Shown piece by piece: positions 24,440 to 32,839 of a DNA stretch of 64,000 nt (position 1 is the first letter of the stretch; each line of letters opens with the position of its first letter). Source of the DNA: Bryobacterales bacterium (lineage in GTDB: Bacteria; Acidobacteriota; Terriglobia; Bryobacterales; Bryobacteraceae); assembly GCA_016713735.1 (NCBI GenBank), contig JADJOP010000037.1:124001-188000 (forward strand). Direction: 5' to 3'. The notes beneath the pieces are model-generated. The model did not search any database and was not told the DNA's origin. It worked only from the letters and a program-made list of their open reading frames with translations. Made by a program: the position numbers and the translations under genes.

Positions 24440-25432
24440 ATGACTCACCGCCGCGCGCTTCTTTTACTTCTCATTCTTCTTCTCACCACCGCCCTCGCCC
24501 ACGCCGGCTCGCTTGACTTCCCCGCCCTCCAGGCGGATCTGAACACCCTCGCCGCCACCGCCCCAGCCCGCCTCGGCGTCTGCGTCAGCGACGGCAAGCA
24601 ATCTGCCTGCCTCCGCCCCAATGAGCGCTTCTCCCTTCAGAGCGTCATGAAGCTCCCCGTCGGCTTCGCCGTCCTCGACGCCATCGACGCCGGCCGCTTC
24701 CAACTCGACCAGCGCGTCACCCTCCGCCGCGAAGACTCCAGCGTCTTCATGCAGCCCGTCATCGACCTCCTCGGCCCCAACGGCTACACCACCACCCTCG
24801 GCGACCTCATCCGCCGCGCCAACATCGACAGCGACTCCGCCGCCGCCGACTACCTCGCCCGCCTCCTCGGCGGCATCCACGAGGTCCAGCGCACCCTCAC
24901 CCGCAAAGGCGTCCGCGGCCTCCGCCTCGACCGCGACGAGCGCGACCTCCAAACCGAAATCGTCGGCCTCCGCTGGGGCCCCCAATACTACGACCCCAAA
25001 CGCCTCACCGCCGACATCGCCGCCGTCCCCCCCGCCGTCCGCGAGCGCGCCTACAAGGCCTACCAAACCGACCCCCGCGACACCGCCACCCCCACCGGCA
25101 TGGCCGAGTTCCTCCTCAACCTCCACGCCGGCCGCCTGCTCAAGCCCCCCACCACGGCCTTCCTCCTGAAAGCCCTCGCCGACTGCGCCACCGGCCTCGA
25201 CCGCCTCAAAGCCGGCACGCCCCCCACCTGGAAACTCGCCCACAAAACCGGCACCGCCGGCTCCTGGAACGGCATCTCCGCCGCCACCAACGACGTCGGC
25301 CTCCTCACCTCCCCCCAAGGCTCCACCTTCGCCGTAGCCGTCTTCGTCGCCGACTCCCCCGCCCCCAGCGAAGCCCGCGCCGCCCTCATCGCCAAGGTGG
25401 CCGCGCTCGTCACCCAGCACCATCAGAAGTAG
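24440..25432 (+). CDS. Class A beta-lactamase-like serine hydrolase
   Basis: A 330-aa secreted protein with a signal peptide (ALLLLLILLLTTALAHAG). The active-site motifs are in order: Ser68-x-x-Lys71 in SVMK, SDS (normally SDN) in IDSDSAAAD, and the KTG triad in HKTGTAG. The region LRLDRDERDLQ holds acidic residues near the Glu166 omega-loop position but the ExxLN pattern is not clear. It resembles the A2 group of class A enzymes by length and the NDVGLL strand. It may be a periplasmic beta-lactamase or a related DD-peptidase-like hydrolase; the SDN-to-SDS change makes resistance activity uncertain. Confidence 0.82.
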   Translation: MTHRRALLLLLILLLTTALAHAGSLDFPALQADLNTLAATAPARLGVCVSDGKQSACLRPNERFSLQSVMKLPVGFAVLDAIDAGRFQLDQRVTLRREDSSVFMQPVIDLLGPNGYTTTLGDLIRRANIDSDSAAADYLARLLGGIHEVQRTLTRKGVRGLRLDRDERDLQTEIVGLRWGPQYYDPKRLTADIAAVPPAVRERAYKAYQTDPRDTATPTGMAEFLLNLHAGRLLKPPTTAFLLKALADCATGLDRLKAGTPPTWKLAHKTGTAGSWNGISAATNDVGLLTSPQGSTFAVAVFVADSPAPSEARAALIAKVAALVTQHHQK

Positions 25433-25487
25433 AGGCACCCACCGCGCTGCTGCCTCCGTTCGACCTAACGTGCTCCCGGAGGGGGTG

Positions 25488-25922
25488 TCATTGAGTGCTA
25501 AGGGTAATGACGCCAGTTCGGCAGGACAGAGATGTTACTCCGCCCCACTTCCGTCCCTCCTTGGTGCGCGGCAAAGGCATGATCCTGTAATCACCGGAGG
25601 GCTCTACTTGGAGCAGGCACGCCCCGCGTCTGAACTGACTGCCGATCGACGAGCTGGCCAGAAGCCAGAATGTTCCTGGTTGTTGAACCGCAAAAGCTAC
25701 CCTACCAGCGGAGGAGGGTTTCTGAATATCCAAGTATTGCTGCCAGGCTGGCCCTTTATCACGTTCAAGCAGGACCTGGGTGGCAATTGCCCCTTCGTAC
25801 GGTTGAATTCGCGCAACCACCCGCACTGGGAATCGAGAGTGATTAGGCCTCGCAGCAGTACTCGCCAAGCACAACGAAAGAGCGAGCGACATCAACACAA
25901 CCCAGATGTTATTCTTCGTCAT
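25488..25922 (-). CDS. Unknown small secreted protein
   Basis: I do not recognise this 144-aa protein. The N-terminus (VVLMSLALSLCLASTAA) is a signal peptide. The rest is a mix of short strands without cysteines in pairs: FPVRVVARIQPYEGAIA, WQQYLDIQKPSS, VQQPGTFWLLASSS. It is the last gene of a same-strand block behind the membrane protein at 26043 and the winged-helix regulator at 26993. The block has lower GC than its surroundings. Confidence 0.5.
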   Translation of the reverse strand: MTKNNIWVVLMSLALSLCLASTAARPNHSRFPVRVVARIQPYEGAIATQVLLERDKGPAWQQYLDIQKPSSAGRVAFAVQQPGTFWLLASSSIGSQFRRGACLLQVEPSGDYRIMPLPRTKEGRKWGGVTSLSCRTGVITLSTQ

Positions 25923-26042
25923 CTTTCTGCCACCAGTAAGAAGGAATTAGCGACTTGATCGCCAACAGATCTTCTGGCAACTGACCAGAAGTCGAAATGA
26001 GGGCTAGGAATTTTTGGGCTCGAGGTCTGGAATGGAGGATTT

Positions 26043-26810
26043 TCACGATCTGTGGGGTTCCGATGACAGCGTCTCCACCGACAGATCTGTCATGAACTTC
26101 GTGAATACCTGAAAGTGACTACCATCGTACTTGATCCCCATCTTGACGCGATCAGGCCTGCGCGTGAACTGAACACACGGGTCGCGTTTCCTAAGCATCT
26201 GCGTCTCAAGGGCACCACTGGCTTGATTAACAACCGACTCACCGATCTCCAGGCACCAGAGTCTCCCATCCCCCCACCCTCGCTGCCGGGCTGTCAGGGA
26301 TCTAGCTTCTCCTAACTCTCCAAGGATCTCCACACCCGTGCCGGGAGTCGATTTGCGCTGATGAACGTCGTGCACAACGGAAAAACTGGTGGGGGTGGCC
26401 TTTGTTCTGGGGTGAGGGTCCACTTGTCTCGCTTTGCATGGGCCGCGCTGCGAGCTAATGCGGACATCACCCGAGTCGGAGTCTGGCAACGCCTCGCAGG
26501 TACCTTCGGTCGCAATCGCAAGCTCATGGACTTGTGGGGAGGTTTCAGGAGCAAGCCAGCGCTTGCTTAGCGGCACAGCGACAACCCAGATCACGAAGAC
26601 GACCAAAAGTAGGAGGAAAGCCAGCTTTCGCGACGTCAAGAGCCAACTCACTACTACCGAAAAAGCACTGCGGAGACGCCTCAGTCTCGCACGCTCGCTC
26701 CAGACTGTGAGCACTCCGACCAGGCCGACGAGGATGAGTGCCTCCCGCACGGAAAGCCACGATCGCGCGTCGGAATAGACCGCCTGCAACTCTAGGAGTT
26801 TCCAAGCCAC
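26043..26810 (-). CDS. Unknown membrane protein, two transmembrane helices
   Basis: A 255-aa protein with two hydrophobic segments, ALILVGLVGVLTVW (residues 24-37) and KLAFLLLLVVFVIWVVAVPL (residues 62-81), separated by an Arg-rich loop, then a 170-residue soluble C-terminal part with several cysteines. I see no known family motif. It lies between the winged-helix regulator gene and the small secreted protein gene on the same strand, with gaps of 182 and 120 bases, so a common role is possible but not shown. Confidence 0.5.
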   Translation of the reverse strand: MAWKLLELQAVYSDARSWLSVREALILVGLVGVLTVWSERARLRRLRSAFSVVVSWLLTSRKLAFLLLLVVFVIWVVAVPLSKRWLAPETSPQVHELAIATEGTCEALPDSDSGDVRISSQRGPCKARQVDPHPRTKATPTSFSVVHDVHQRKSTPGTGVEILGELGEARSLTARQRGWGDGRLWCLEIGESVVNQASGALETQMLRKRDPCVQFTRRPDRVKMGIKYDGSHFQVFTKFMTDLSVETLSSEPHRS

Positions 26811-26992
26811 GGTGGCCGCCTCTCGTCAGAGTCCAGATTCGTGAATCGGCATGGGGCGGCCGGGGAGGACCGTGGATTGAGGTCGTAGTCGGGTTGTGCG
26901 TATACGCCTGGAGAGTTCCCCATCTCTTTGAAATCACCAGAGCATACTCAGGCGTAAAGTTAAATCAATGAGCGAAAAAAAGAGAACGAGAC

Positions 26993-27955
26993 TCACCCCA
27001 AGATCTCGTTAATGAAGGGAATTACTCGACCATCGTCCTTACGGATGCGCCGCATGCGCAAGAAATCACGGAGCTCCTCAAAACTCCTCTGCGTGGGCAA
27101 GTCAAACCTATCAATCCGCAGCGGCTGTGCACTTGGCGAGCCATCGCCGCTTAACATGGCAAGACGCGCATCGTAGTGCACCATAAACCTGTGAGCAGCC
27201 GCTCCACTGACCACCCGCAAGGGACTACTCGTCGGCGTACCCAATTCAACGAAGGACTGCCCTTCAAACTGGTCAATCCAGGCGACCCCGGCAATGCCTG
27301 GTACCGGGGTTACCACGATCTTGAGCAACCCCGCATACTCCCTCAAATCGAGACTCGATGGCCCACTCGATGACAGCCGGTCCAAGCAGTGCACGACGAC
27401 TCGCAGATCGGGGCAGAAAAACTGCACAGCGCGAAACACCCTAAGGACCGCTTGCAACTCGCCCGGGAAGTCCGACACGCAATTTACGGCGTCATCCCCG
27501 AGGAGAACCAGCCTACTCAGCGTGGCCCCCTTTTCTCCCTGCGCCAAACGGAGCAGTTCACAAATGCGGCTGCCGAATTGTCCCCATCGCCCGGCTTGCC
27601 ACTTCACAGCCTGCTCTTCCACGGCCGGCAGTACAACCGGCGCCTCAGGGGCTTCGACTTGGAGCCGGTATTGGGCACCACGGCTTAGCACTACATCCCG
27701 ACCGAACTTCTGTCGAATCTCGTAGATGGAACGCTGAATCAGATTCTTCACCTGCGCTGAACTGCGGTCCCGTTGCCCAAACGCGAGGTTCGCGATCTCG
27801 CTCATTGAAAGATAAGATCCGGGGTGCCTTTCCGCCGCGATTCTGAGAACGTTGAATACCTTAGCATCGGCCGGACGGAGGTGCTGGTCGATATCCGTCC
27901 CAGATAAACTTCGACTTGGCTTGACTAGATACACTTTGAAAGCGAAGACCATCAC
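26993..27955 (-). CDS. Winged-helix DNA-binding protein with novel C-terminal domain
   Basis: A 320-aa protein. Residues 25-100 look like an OmpR/PhoB-type winged helix: LRPADAKVFNVLRIAAERHPGSYLS broken here as ADAKVFNVLRI, then SMSEIANLAFGQRD, the recognition helix VKNLIQRSIYEIRQKFG and a wing VVLSRGAQYRLQV. No receiver domain is present. Residues 110-320 form a globular domain I cannot assign, with LVLLGDDAVNCVSDFPGEL and RVVVHCLDRL strands that look Rossmann-like. It could be a ligand-responsive regulator of the two downstream unknown genes. Confidence 0.65.
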   Translation of the reverse strand: MMVFAFKVYLVKPSRSLSGTDIDQHLRPADAKVFNVLRIAAERHPGSYLSMSEIANLAFGQRDRSSAQVKNLIQRSIYEIRQKFGRDVVLSRGAQYRLQVEAPEAPVVLPAVEEQAVKWQAGRWGQFGSRICELLRLAQGEKGATLSRLVLLGDDAVNCVSDFPGELQAVLRVFRAVQFFCPDLRVVVHCLDRLSSSGPSSLDLREYAGLLKIVVTPVPGIAGVAWIDQFEGQSFVELGTPTSSPLRVVSGAAAHRFMVHYDARLAMLSGDGSPSAQPLRIDRFDLPTQRSFEELRDFLRMRRIRKDDGRVIPFINEILG

Positions 27956-28369
27956 ATGATAAGCAATGTGACGAGGGATGGCAAGCGAAAAAGACCTCTC
28001 GCGTCAAACAAAAGGCGAATACGACATGATCTTTACCAGGGCGCTCACAGTTCTGAGGAGTCGGCCTTCGGGGTTTGCTGCACCGCCTCATCACACCCAA
28101 TCCTGTGCCCTGGGTTTGCCCTCCCGTGATCGGCCTCCAGGTTGACCACCGCTCGTGGTACCGAGGACACCGACTGAACCCCACCGGGGATCTCGGCGCG
28201 AGACTCCCCGGGTCTGCTCAATAAGCTCGGTACGCTGCAAAGCTCCCCATACTGATGACTGTCGGCCCCATAGCCCTGCATCGAGCCTCACCATCCCTTG
28301 CTGACAATTTCCAATGCCCCCAACGCCCCCACCCCCATCAATGTTAAACTTCCTTCCCAGGAGGCAACC
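27956..28369. other. Intergenic region, no gene supported
   Basis: About 410 bases between the winged-helix gene (minus) and the spike-like OB gene (plus). Short frames exist on both strands (for example 28045-28281 and 27861-28184, minus) but lack ribosome sites and family-like sequence. The only clear element is the AGGAGG ribosome site at 28358-28363 that serves the gene at 28370. Confidence 0.5.
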
Positions 28370-28591
28370 ATGGCATTCGGCGGCGTATATCGGGGTGTAG
28401 TGACTTCCAAAAACGATGCGACCGGCACCGGCCGCGTACTCGTGTCCGTACCCTCGGCCGGCCTCAGCGGCTCCTGGGCCCCCGTCTGCAACTCCGGCGG
28501 CAGCGGCGTCACCTTCTCCGTCGGCTGCCAAGTCGTCGTCGCCTTCGAAAACGGCGACCCCAGCTTCCCCATCGTCCTCGGCAAACTCTAG
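28370..28591 (+). CDS. Stand-alone phage spike / gpV-like OB-fold protein
   Basis: A 73-aa protein consisting only of the OB domain of phage baseplate spike proteins (gp5/gpV, VgrG base): YRGVVTSKNDATGTGRVLVSVP broken here as YRGVVTSKND and GRVLVSVP, then GSWAPVCNSGGSGVTF, a hydrophobic VGCQVVVAFENGDPSFPIVLG ending. The family pattern of GRVxVxVP and FExGDPxxPIxxG is clear. The ATG has a perfect AGGAGG site. Full-length spike proteins carry a C-terminal helix and are found with tail genes; here neither is present. It may be a minimal spike part of an injection system encoded elsewhere, or a domesticated domain. Confidence 0.75.
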   Translation: MAFGGVYRGVVTSKNDATGTGRVLVSVPSAGLSGSWAPVCNSGGSGVTFSVGCQVVVAFENGDPSFPIVLGKL

Positions 28592-28647
28592 CCGCCCTCG
28601 CCCCCCGCGCCCCCTCCGGCCGCCCCCACGCGCCCCATAATAGTCCC

Positions 28648-29921
28648 ATGGCCGCGCACTCCCCCCTCCCCTCGCCCGCCTCCCGCCCCTCCCACCGCAT
28701 CTCGCTCGACCTCTATGACCCCGAGGTCGTCCACGACATCCTCCAGCGCCCCGATGGCCCCGCACGCGACGAATACCTCCGACTCGCCCTCCGCATCGGC
28801 GTCCTCGCCCTCCGCCTCGCCGGCGGCCAGGTCGACGAAAAGAAGCTCCGCGAGGAAGGCGACCGCCTCGTCCAAAACGTCCAGCGCGAAATCGAAGACT
28901 ACCTCCACCCCGAACGCGGCCGCCTCCGCGCCTCGCTCTCCTCCTTCGTCGAAGGCGACCGCTCCGTCCTCGCTCAAACCATCGCCGCTAAACTCGGAGA
29001 ATCTTCTCCCATTTTCAAACTCCTCGACCCACGCAACGCCGAAGGCCTCCACCACCAGCTCACCCTCGCCGTCCGCGACATCGTCGACGCCCACGCCCGC
29101 GGCATCACCGGCCAGCTCTCGCTCGACTCCCCCGACAGCGCCCTCTCCCGCCTCAAACGCACCCTCGACGAACGCGTCGGCGAAATCCAGAAGCACCAGA
29201 CCGATTTTCAGGCCGAGGTCCGCGAATCCCTCGCCACCCTCCAGGCCACCCGCCGCGCCAACGAACGCGGCACCGTCCACGGCCTCGAATTCGAAGCCGC
29301 CCTCGCCGGAGAGGTCTCCCGCCTCGCCCAAGGCCACGCCGACATCGCCGAACCCACCGGCAACTCCACCGGCCTCATCAAGAACTGCAAAACCGGCGAC
29401 GTCGTCGTCACCCTCGGCCCCGAATCGCCCGCCCCCGGTGTGCGCATCGTCTGGGAAGCCAAACAGGCCGGCGGCTACTCCCTCCGCCACGCCCTCGACG
29501 AAATCAACGAAGCGCGCAAAACCGCGAAGCCCAAATCGGCATCTTCGTCTTTTCTTCGCGCCACGCCCCCGTCGGCCTCGAACCCTTCGCCCGCTACGAC
29601 CGCGACCTCGTCCTCATCTGGGACGCTGAAGACCCCGCCTCCGCCCTCCTCATCCGCGCCGCCTACTCCCTCGCCCGCGCCCTCGCCCTCCGCGAATCCC
29701 GCGCCTCGGCCGACTCCGCCGCCGCCCTCCGCTCCATCGACGAAGCCACCCGCGCCATCGAAAAGCAGGCCGGCTACCTCGACGACATCCGCACCTGGTC
29801 GGCCACCATCCAGGCCAACGGAGAAAAAATTACCAAACGAACCCAAACTATGGTGGCCGACCTCGAAAAGGCCATCGCCACCATCGACACCCAACTGAAC
29901 GCCCTGAAAGCGAGCGAATAG
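28648..29921 (+). CDS. PD-(D/E)XK / DUF2130-like nuclease-fold protein with coiled coil (one frameshift)
   Basis: A protein of about 424 aa once one base is restored. Residues 1-190 are helical with long coiled-coil character (LDERVGEIQKHQTDFQAEVRE). Then comes a nuclease-like core: GLEFEAALAGEV, CKTGDVVVTLG and IVWEAKQAGGYSL, giving E, D and ExK in the order of PD-(D/E)XK enzymes as in the DUF2130 family. The frame breaks at the A run 29518-29521; with one A more it continues NREAQIGIFVFSS, FARYDRDLVLIWD and a second coiled coil ending ALKASE at 29921. The next gene starts two bases on. Substrate unknown. Confidence 0.75.
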
Positions 29922-29923
29922 CC

Positions 29924-30461
29924 ATGCCCCGACCCCTGATCGCCTCCATCGAAGACGAATACCGCCGCTACCACCAGATGGTCCTCAAGGCCCTCGCCCA
30001 ACTCAACGACGCCGAACTGAACGCCCCCGGCCCCGGCGCCAACTCCTCTGTCGCGCTCATCGTCCAACACGTCTCCGGCAACCTCCGCTCCCGCTTCACC
30101 GACTTCCTCACCACCGACGGCGAAAAGCCCGACCGCAACCGCGACGCCGAGTTCGACGAACCCAACCTCACCCTCGCCTCCGCCGGCCCTCTGGAACCGC
30201 GGCTTCGACATCTTCTTCGCCACCCTCGCCCCCCTCGACGATGCCCACCTCGCCCACACCGTCATCATCCGGGGCCAGCCCTGTACCGTCGCCGAAGCCC
30301 TCCACCGCAACCTCGCCCACACCGCCAGCCACGCCGGCCAAATCGTCTACTTAGCCAAAAGCCACCGCGGCGACCAATGGCAAACCCTCTCCGTCCCCCG
30401 AGGAGGCTCCGCCGCCTACAACGCCAACCCCATTAACGAGACGCCTCCCGGAAAGCCGTAG
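29924..30461 (+). CDS. DinB/DUF1572-like protein (one frameshift)
   Basis: The N-terminal half reads IEDEYRRYHQMVLKALAQL and IVQHVSGNLRSRFTDFLTTDGEKPDR, the DUF1572 type of DinB-like four-helix bundle with a metal-binding His. The open frame turns to low complexity at 30185. Removing one G at 30185-30186 continues as ALWNRGFDIFFATLAPL, HRNLAHTASHAGQIVYLAK and ends at 30461. The His in the last helix is the second metal ligand. Members may be metal-dependent thiol transferases or are uncharacterised. It is in an operon with the preceding gene. Confidence 0.8.
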
Positions 30462-30523
30462 CGCACTCGTCGCTTTCGTGCCCGTCGCCTGTCCTTCTAT
30501 TGGTACAATCATTGCTTCGCACA

Positions 30524-31399
30524 ATGCAGACCGAAAAAGAGCTGCGCGACACCATCGTCAAAATCGGGCAGCTTGTCTACCAAAAAGGCTGGGTCGCCGC
30601 CAACGACGGCAACATCAGCGTGCGCCTCGACTCCGAACGCCTCCTATGCACCCCTACCGGCGTTTCTAAAGGCATGATGTCGCCTGACGACCTCATCATT
30701 GTCGACATGAAGGGCAACAAGATCGCCGGCAAAAAGGAACGCACCTCGGAGATCATGATGCACCTCACCGTGTACAACATGCGCCCCGACATCCGTGCCG
30801 TTGTCCACGCCCACCCGCCCGTCGCCACAGGCTTCGCCAGCGCCGGCAAACAGCTCAACCTCGCCCTCCTCCCCGAAGTGGTCATCACCCTCGGCTGCGT
30901 GCCCCTGGCAGGCTACGGCCTCCCCGGCACCGACGAGCTGACCGACCCCATGCTGCCCTACATCCCCAAGTACGATGCGCTCATGATGGCCAACCACGGC
31001 GCCGTCTGCTATGGCGAGGATCTCTGGAAAGCCTACTTCAAGATGGAAACCGTCGAGCACTTCGCCCGCATCACCATGGTCGCTGAACTCCTCGGCGGCC
31101 CCACTGTGCTGCCCCGCGTCGAAGTCGACAAACTGCTCGACTCCCGTACCCGCTATGGCATCAAGGCCAAGGTCGCCGGCGAACCGGGCTGCCCGCTCTC
31201 GGCCGAAGAGATCGCCGCTGGAGCCACCTCCTGCCCGCTGCCGCCTGCCGCGCGCCCCAGCGCCGCGCCTGCGGCTTATCAGTCCGCCACTTATCCGGCC
31301 GCCGCCACTTATCCCGCAGGGGCCGGCGCCAAGTTTGAAGTCACGCGCGAAGAACTGATCGCGCTTGTGGAAGAAGCCGTCCGCGCCCGCATGGGATAA
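30524..31399 (+). CDS. Class II aldolase, microcompartment-associated, with encapsulation-type tail
   Basis: A 291-aa class II aldolase/adducin-family enzyme. GWVAANDGNISVRL and TPTGVSKG near the start, the zinc ligands in AVVHAHPPVA, the LPGTDEL loop and MANHGAVCYG are as in L-fuculose- or rhamnulose-phosphate aldolases, which split deoxysugar phosphates into DHAP and lactaldehyde. After residue 230 a Pro/Ala/Tyr-rich linker leads to a short amphipathic helix (EELIALVEEAVRARM), the form of an encapsulation peptide that docks cargo to shell proteins. It is followed by four shell genes, so it is probably the core enzyme of a microcompartment for fucose/rhamnose-type sugars. Confidence 0.88.
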   Translation: MQTEKELRDTIVKIGQLVYQKGWVAANDGNISVRLDSERLLCTPTGVSKGMMSPDDLIIVDMKGNKIAGKKERTSEIMMHLTVYNMRPDIRAVVHAHPPVATGFASAGKQLNLALLPEVVITLGCVPLAGYGLPGTDELTDPMLPYIPKYDALMMANHGAVCYGEDLWKAYFKMETVEHFARITMVAELLGGPTVLPRVEVDKLLDSRTRYGIKAKVAGEPGCPLSAEEIAAGATSCPLPPAARPSAAPAAYQSATYPAAATYPAGAGAKFEVTREELIALVEEAVRARMG

Positions 31400-31477
31400 T
31401 CAGAAGTTCGGGCGCGCTGCCGCTTGCGCCGCCCCCCTCCGGTCGCGTACAACAGTTGAGAAAGGTCAAACGAATCC

Positions 31478-31768
31478 ATGGGTGAAGCGTTAGGGATGAT
31501 TGAAACCCGCGGCCTGGTGGCCATGATTGAAGCCGCCGACGCGATGGTGAAAGCCGCCAAGGTGTCGCTGGTCGGCTGGGAAAAGATTGGGTCGGGCTAC
31601 GTCACCGCGCTCGTACGCGGCGATGTCGCCGCCGTCCGCGCCGCCACTGACGCCGGAGCCGCCGCCGCCCGCCGCGTGGGCGAACTCGTCGCCGTCCACG
31701 TGATCCCGCGCCCCCACCCCAGCCTCGAAGACGTCCTGCCCATCGGCAAGGCCAGCAATTCAAAGTAA
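31478..31768 (+). CDS. BMC-H shell hexamer protein (PduA/EutM type)
   Basis: A 96-aa single BMC-domain protein: LGMIETRGLVAMIEAADAMVKAA at residues 5-27 broken as ETRGLVAMIEAADAM, then the pore loop KIGSGYV and VIPRPHPSLEDVLPIG at the end. Six copies make a hexagon with the KIGSG loop lining the pore; many hexamers tile the shell facets. Length and motifs are typical and complete. It lies 78 bases after the aldolase and 18 bases before the first BMC-P gene. Confidence 0.96.
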   Translation: MGEALGMIETRGLVAMIEAADAMVKAAKVSLVGWEKIGSGYVTALVRGDVAAVRAATDAGAAAARRVGELVAVHVIPRPHPSLEDVLPIGKASNSK

Positions 31769-31786
31769 CCGGGAGTCCCCCCTCTC

Positions 31787-32101
31787 ATGATCCTGGCGCG
31801 CGTCGTCGGTACCGTGGTCGCGACCCGCAAGGATCCGCGGCTGGAAGGCAAGAAGCTCCTCATCATCAAGCCCGTTTCGCCCGAAGGCAAGGACGAAGCG
31901 GGCTATGTCATTTCCGTCGACACCGTCGGCGCGGGCTTCCGTGAACTCGTCATCGCCGTCGCCGGCTCCTCGGCCCGCATGGCCGATGGCTGCAAAGATA
32001 CCCCCGTCGACAACTCCATCGTCGGCATCGTCGACACCGTTTCACTCGACGATCCCCCCGCCGCCGCTGACAAGGCCCCGGACAAAAAGAAGGCCAGGTA
32101 G
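31787..32101 (+). CDS. BMC-P shell pentamer protein (EutN/CcmL family), copy 1
   Basis: A 104-aa EutN/CcmL protein: ARVVGTVVATRKDPRLEGKKL, broken here as VVGTVVATRKD and LEGKKLLIIKP, then VGAGFRELVIAVAGSSAR and IVGIVDTV. Pentamers cap the shell vertices. The C-terminal extension is Lys/Ala/Pro-rich. It is coupled closely to copy 2, which starts two bases after its stop. Confidence 0.95.
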   Translation: MILARVVGTVVATRKDPRLEGKKLLIIKPVSPEGKDEAGYVISVDTVGAGFRELVIAVAGSSARMADGCKDTPVDNSIVGIVDTVSLDDPPAAADKAPDKKKAR

Positions 32102-32103
32102 CG

Positions 32104-32409
32104 ATGTATCTCGGACGTGTCATCGGCCGCGTCTGGTGCACGGCAAAGAACGCCGGGCTCGAATCGCAGCGCCTCCTCATCGTCCAACCCATCACCCCCG
32201 AAGGCACGCCCACCGGCAAGCAACTCGTCTGCACCGACGCCACCGGAGCCGGAGCCGGTGAAACCGTCTATTACTGCGGCGGCAAGGAATGCAGCTTCCC
32301 CTTTCTGCCCACCGAGGTCCCCACGGACCGCAGCATCGTCGGCATCGTCGACGAACTCCATGTGGACCGCAACGCCCGCCGCGCCGCCAACGAACCGGAG
32401 GGCATCTAG
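32104..32409 (+). CDS. BMC-P shell pentamer protein, copy 2
   Basis: A 101-aa EutN/CcmL protein beginning MYLGRVIGRVWCTAKN, with LLIVQPITPEG, ATGAGAGETVYYCGG and the closing RSIVGIVDEL. The CGGKEC insert and the longer loop near residue 60 set it apart from copies 1 and 3, so the three pentamers are diverged paralogs rather than recent duplicates. It starts two bases after copy 1. Confidence 0.94.
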   Translation: MYLGRVIGRVWCTAKNAGLESQRLLIVQPITPEGTPTGKQLVCTDATGAGAGETVYYCGGKECSFPFLPTEVPTDRSIVGIVDELHVDRNARRAANEPEGI

Positions 32410-32569
32410 TGACTCCCCTCGTCTCGCTCGCTCCGTCCGGCTCCGCGCTCGCCTCATCCGGCCCCGCTCTCGCTCCGCCGCCCGCCACGCTCGCCCACCG
32501 CACACCACACCCGCCACTGAGCCGCGACGGTAACGGAGCGGTGCCTCTCTCCCCCCGGAGCCTTGCCCC

Positions 32570-32839
32570 ATGCTCCTAGGCCGCGTCATCGGCGATCTGG
32601 TCGCCACCCGCAAACACGAAAGTCACGAGGGCCGCAAAGCCCTCCTCGTCCAACCCCTCAACCTCGACCTCACCAATCGCGGCGACGCCCTAGTCGCGCT
32701 CGACGCCGTCGACGCCGGTGTCGGCGACCTCGTCCTCCTCTCCACCGAGGGCTTCTCCGCGATGACGGCGGTGGGACGTCCGAACTCGCCGATCGACATG
32801 GCCGTTCTGGGCATCGTCGATCATATCGAGCTCGCTTGA
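32570..32839 (+). CDS. BMC-P shell pentamer protein, copy 3
   Basis: An 89-aa EutN/CcmL protein: LLGRVIGDLVATRKHESHEGRK broken as GRVIGDLVATRKH, then KALLVQPL, VDAGVGDLVLLSTEG and VLGIVDHIEL. It follows copy 2 after a 160-base gap. It is the last gene of the locus; the 3' end overlaps, on the opposite strand, the open frame of the DUF4149-like membrane gene. Confidence 0.94.
   Translation: MLLGRVIGDLVATRKHESHEGRKALLVQPLNLDLTNRGDALVALDAVDAGVGDLVLLSTEGFSAMTAVGRPNSPIDMAVLGIVDHIELA

Noticed and set aside
28045..28281. Short minus-strand frame as gene or transposase remnant
   Set aside because: No ribosome site, no recognisable motif, no terminal repeats nearby.
32410..32569. Small GTG-started frame between BMC-P copies 2 and 3
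   Set aside because: Ser/Pro/Ala-rich low complexity and no ribosome site; reads as spacer.
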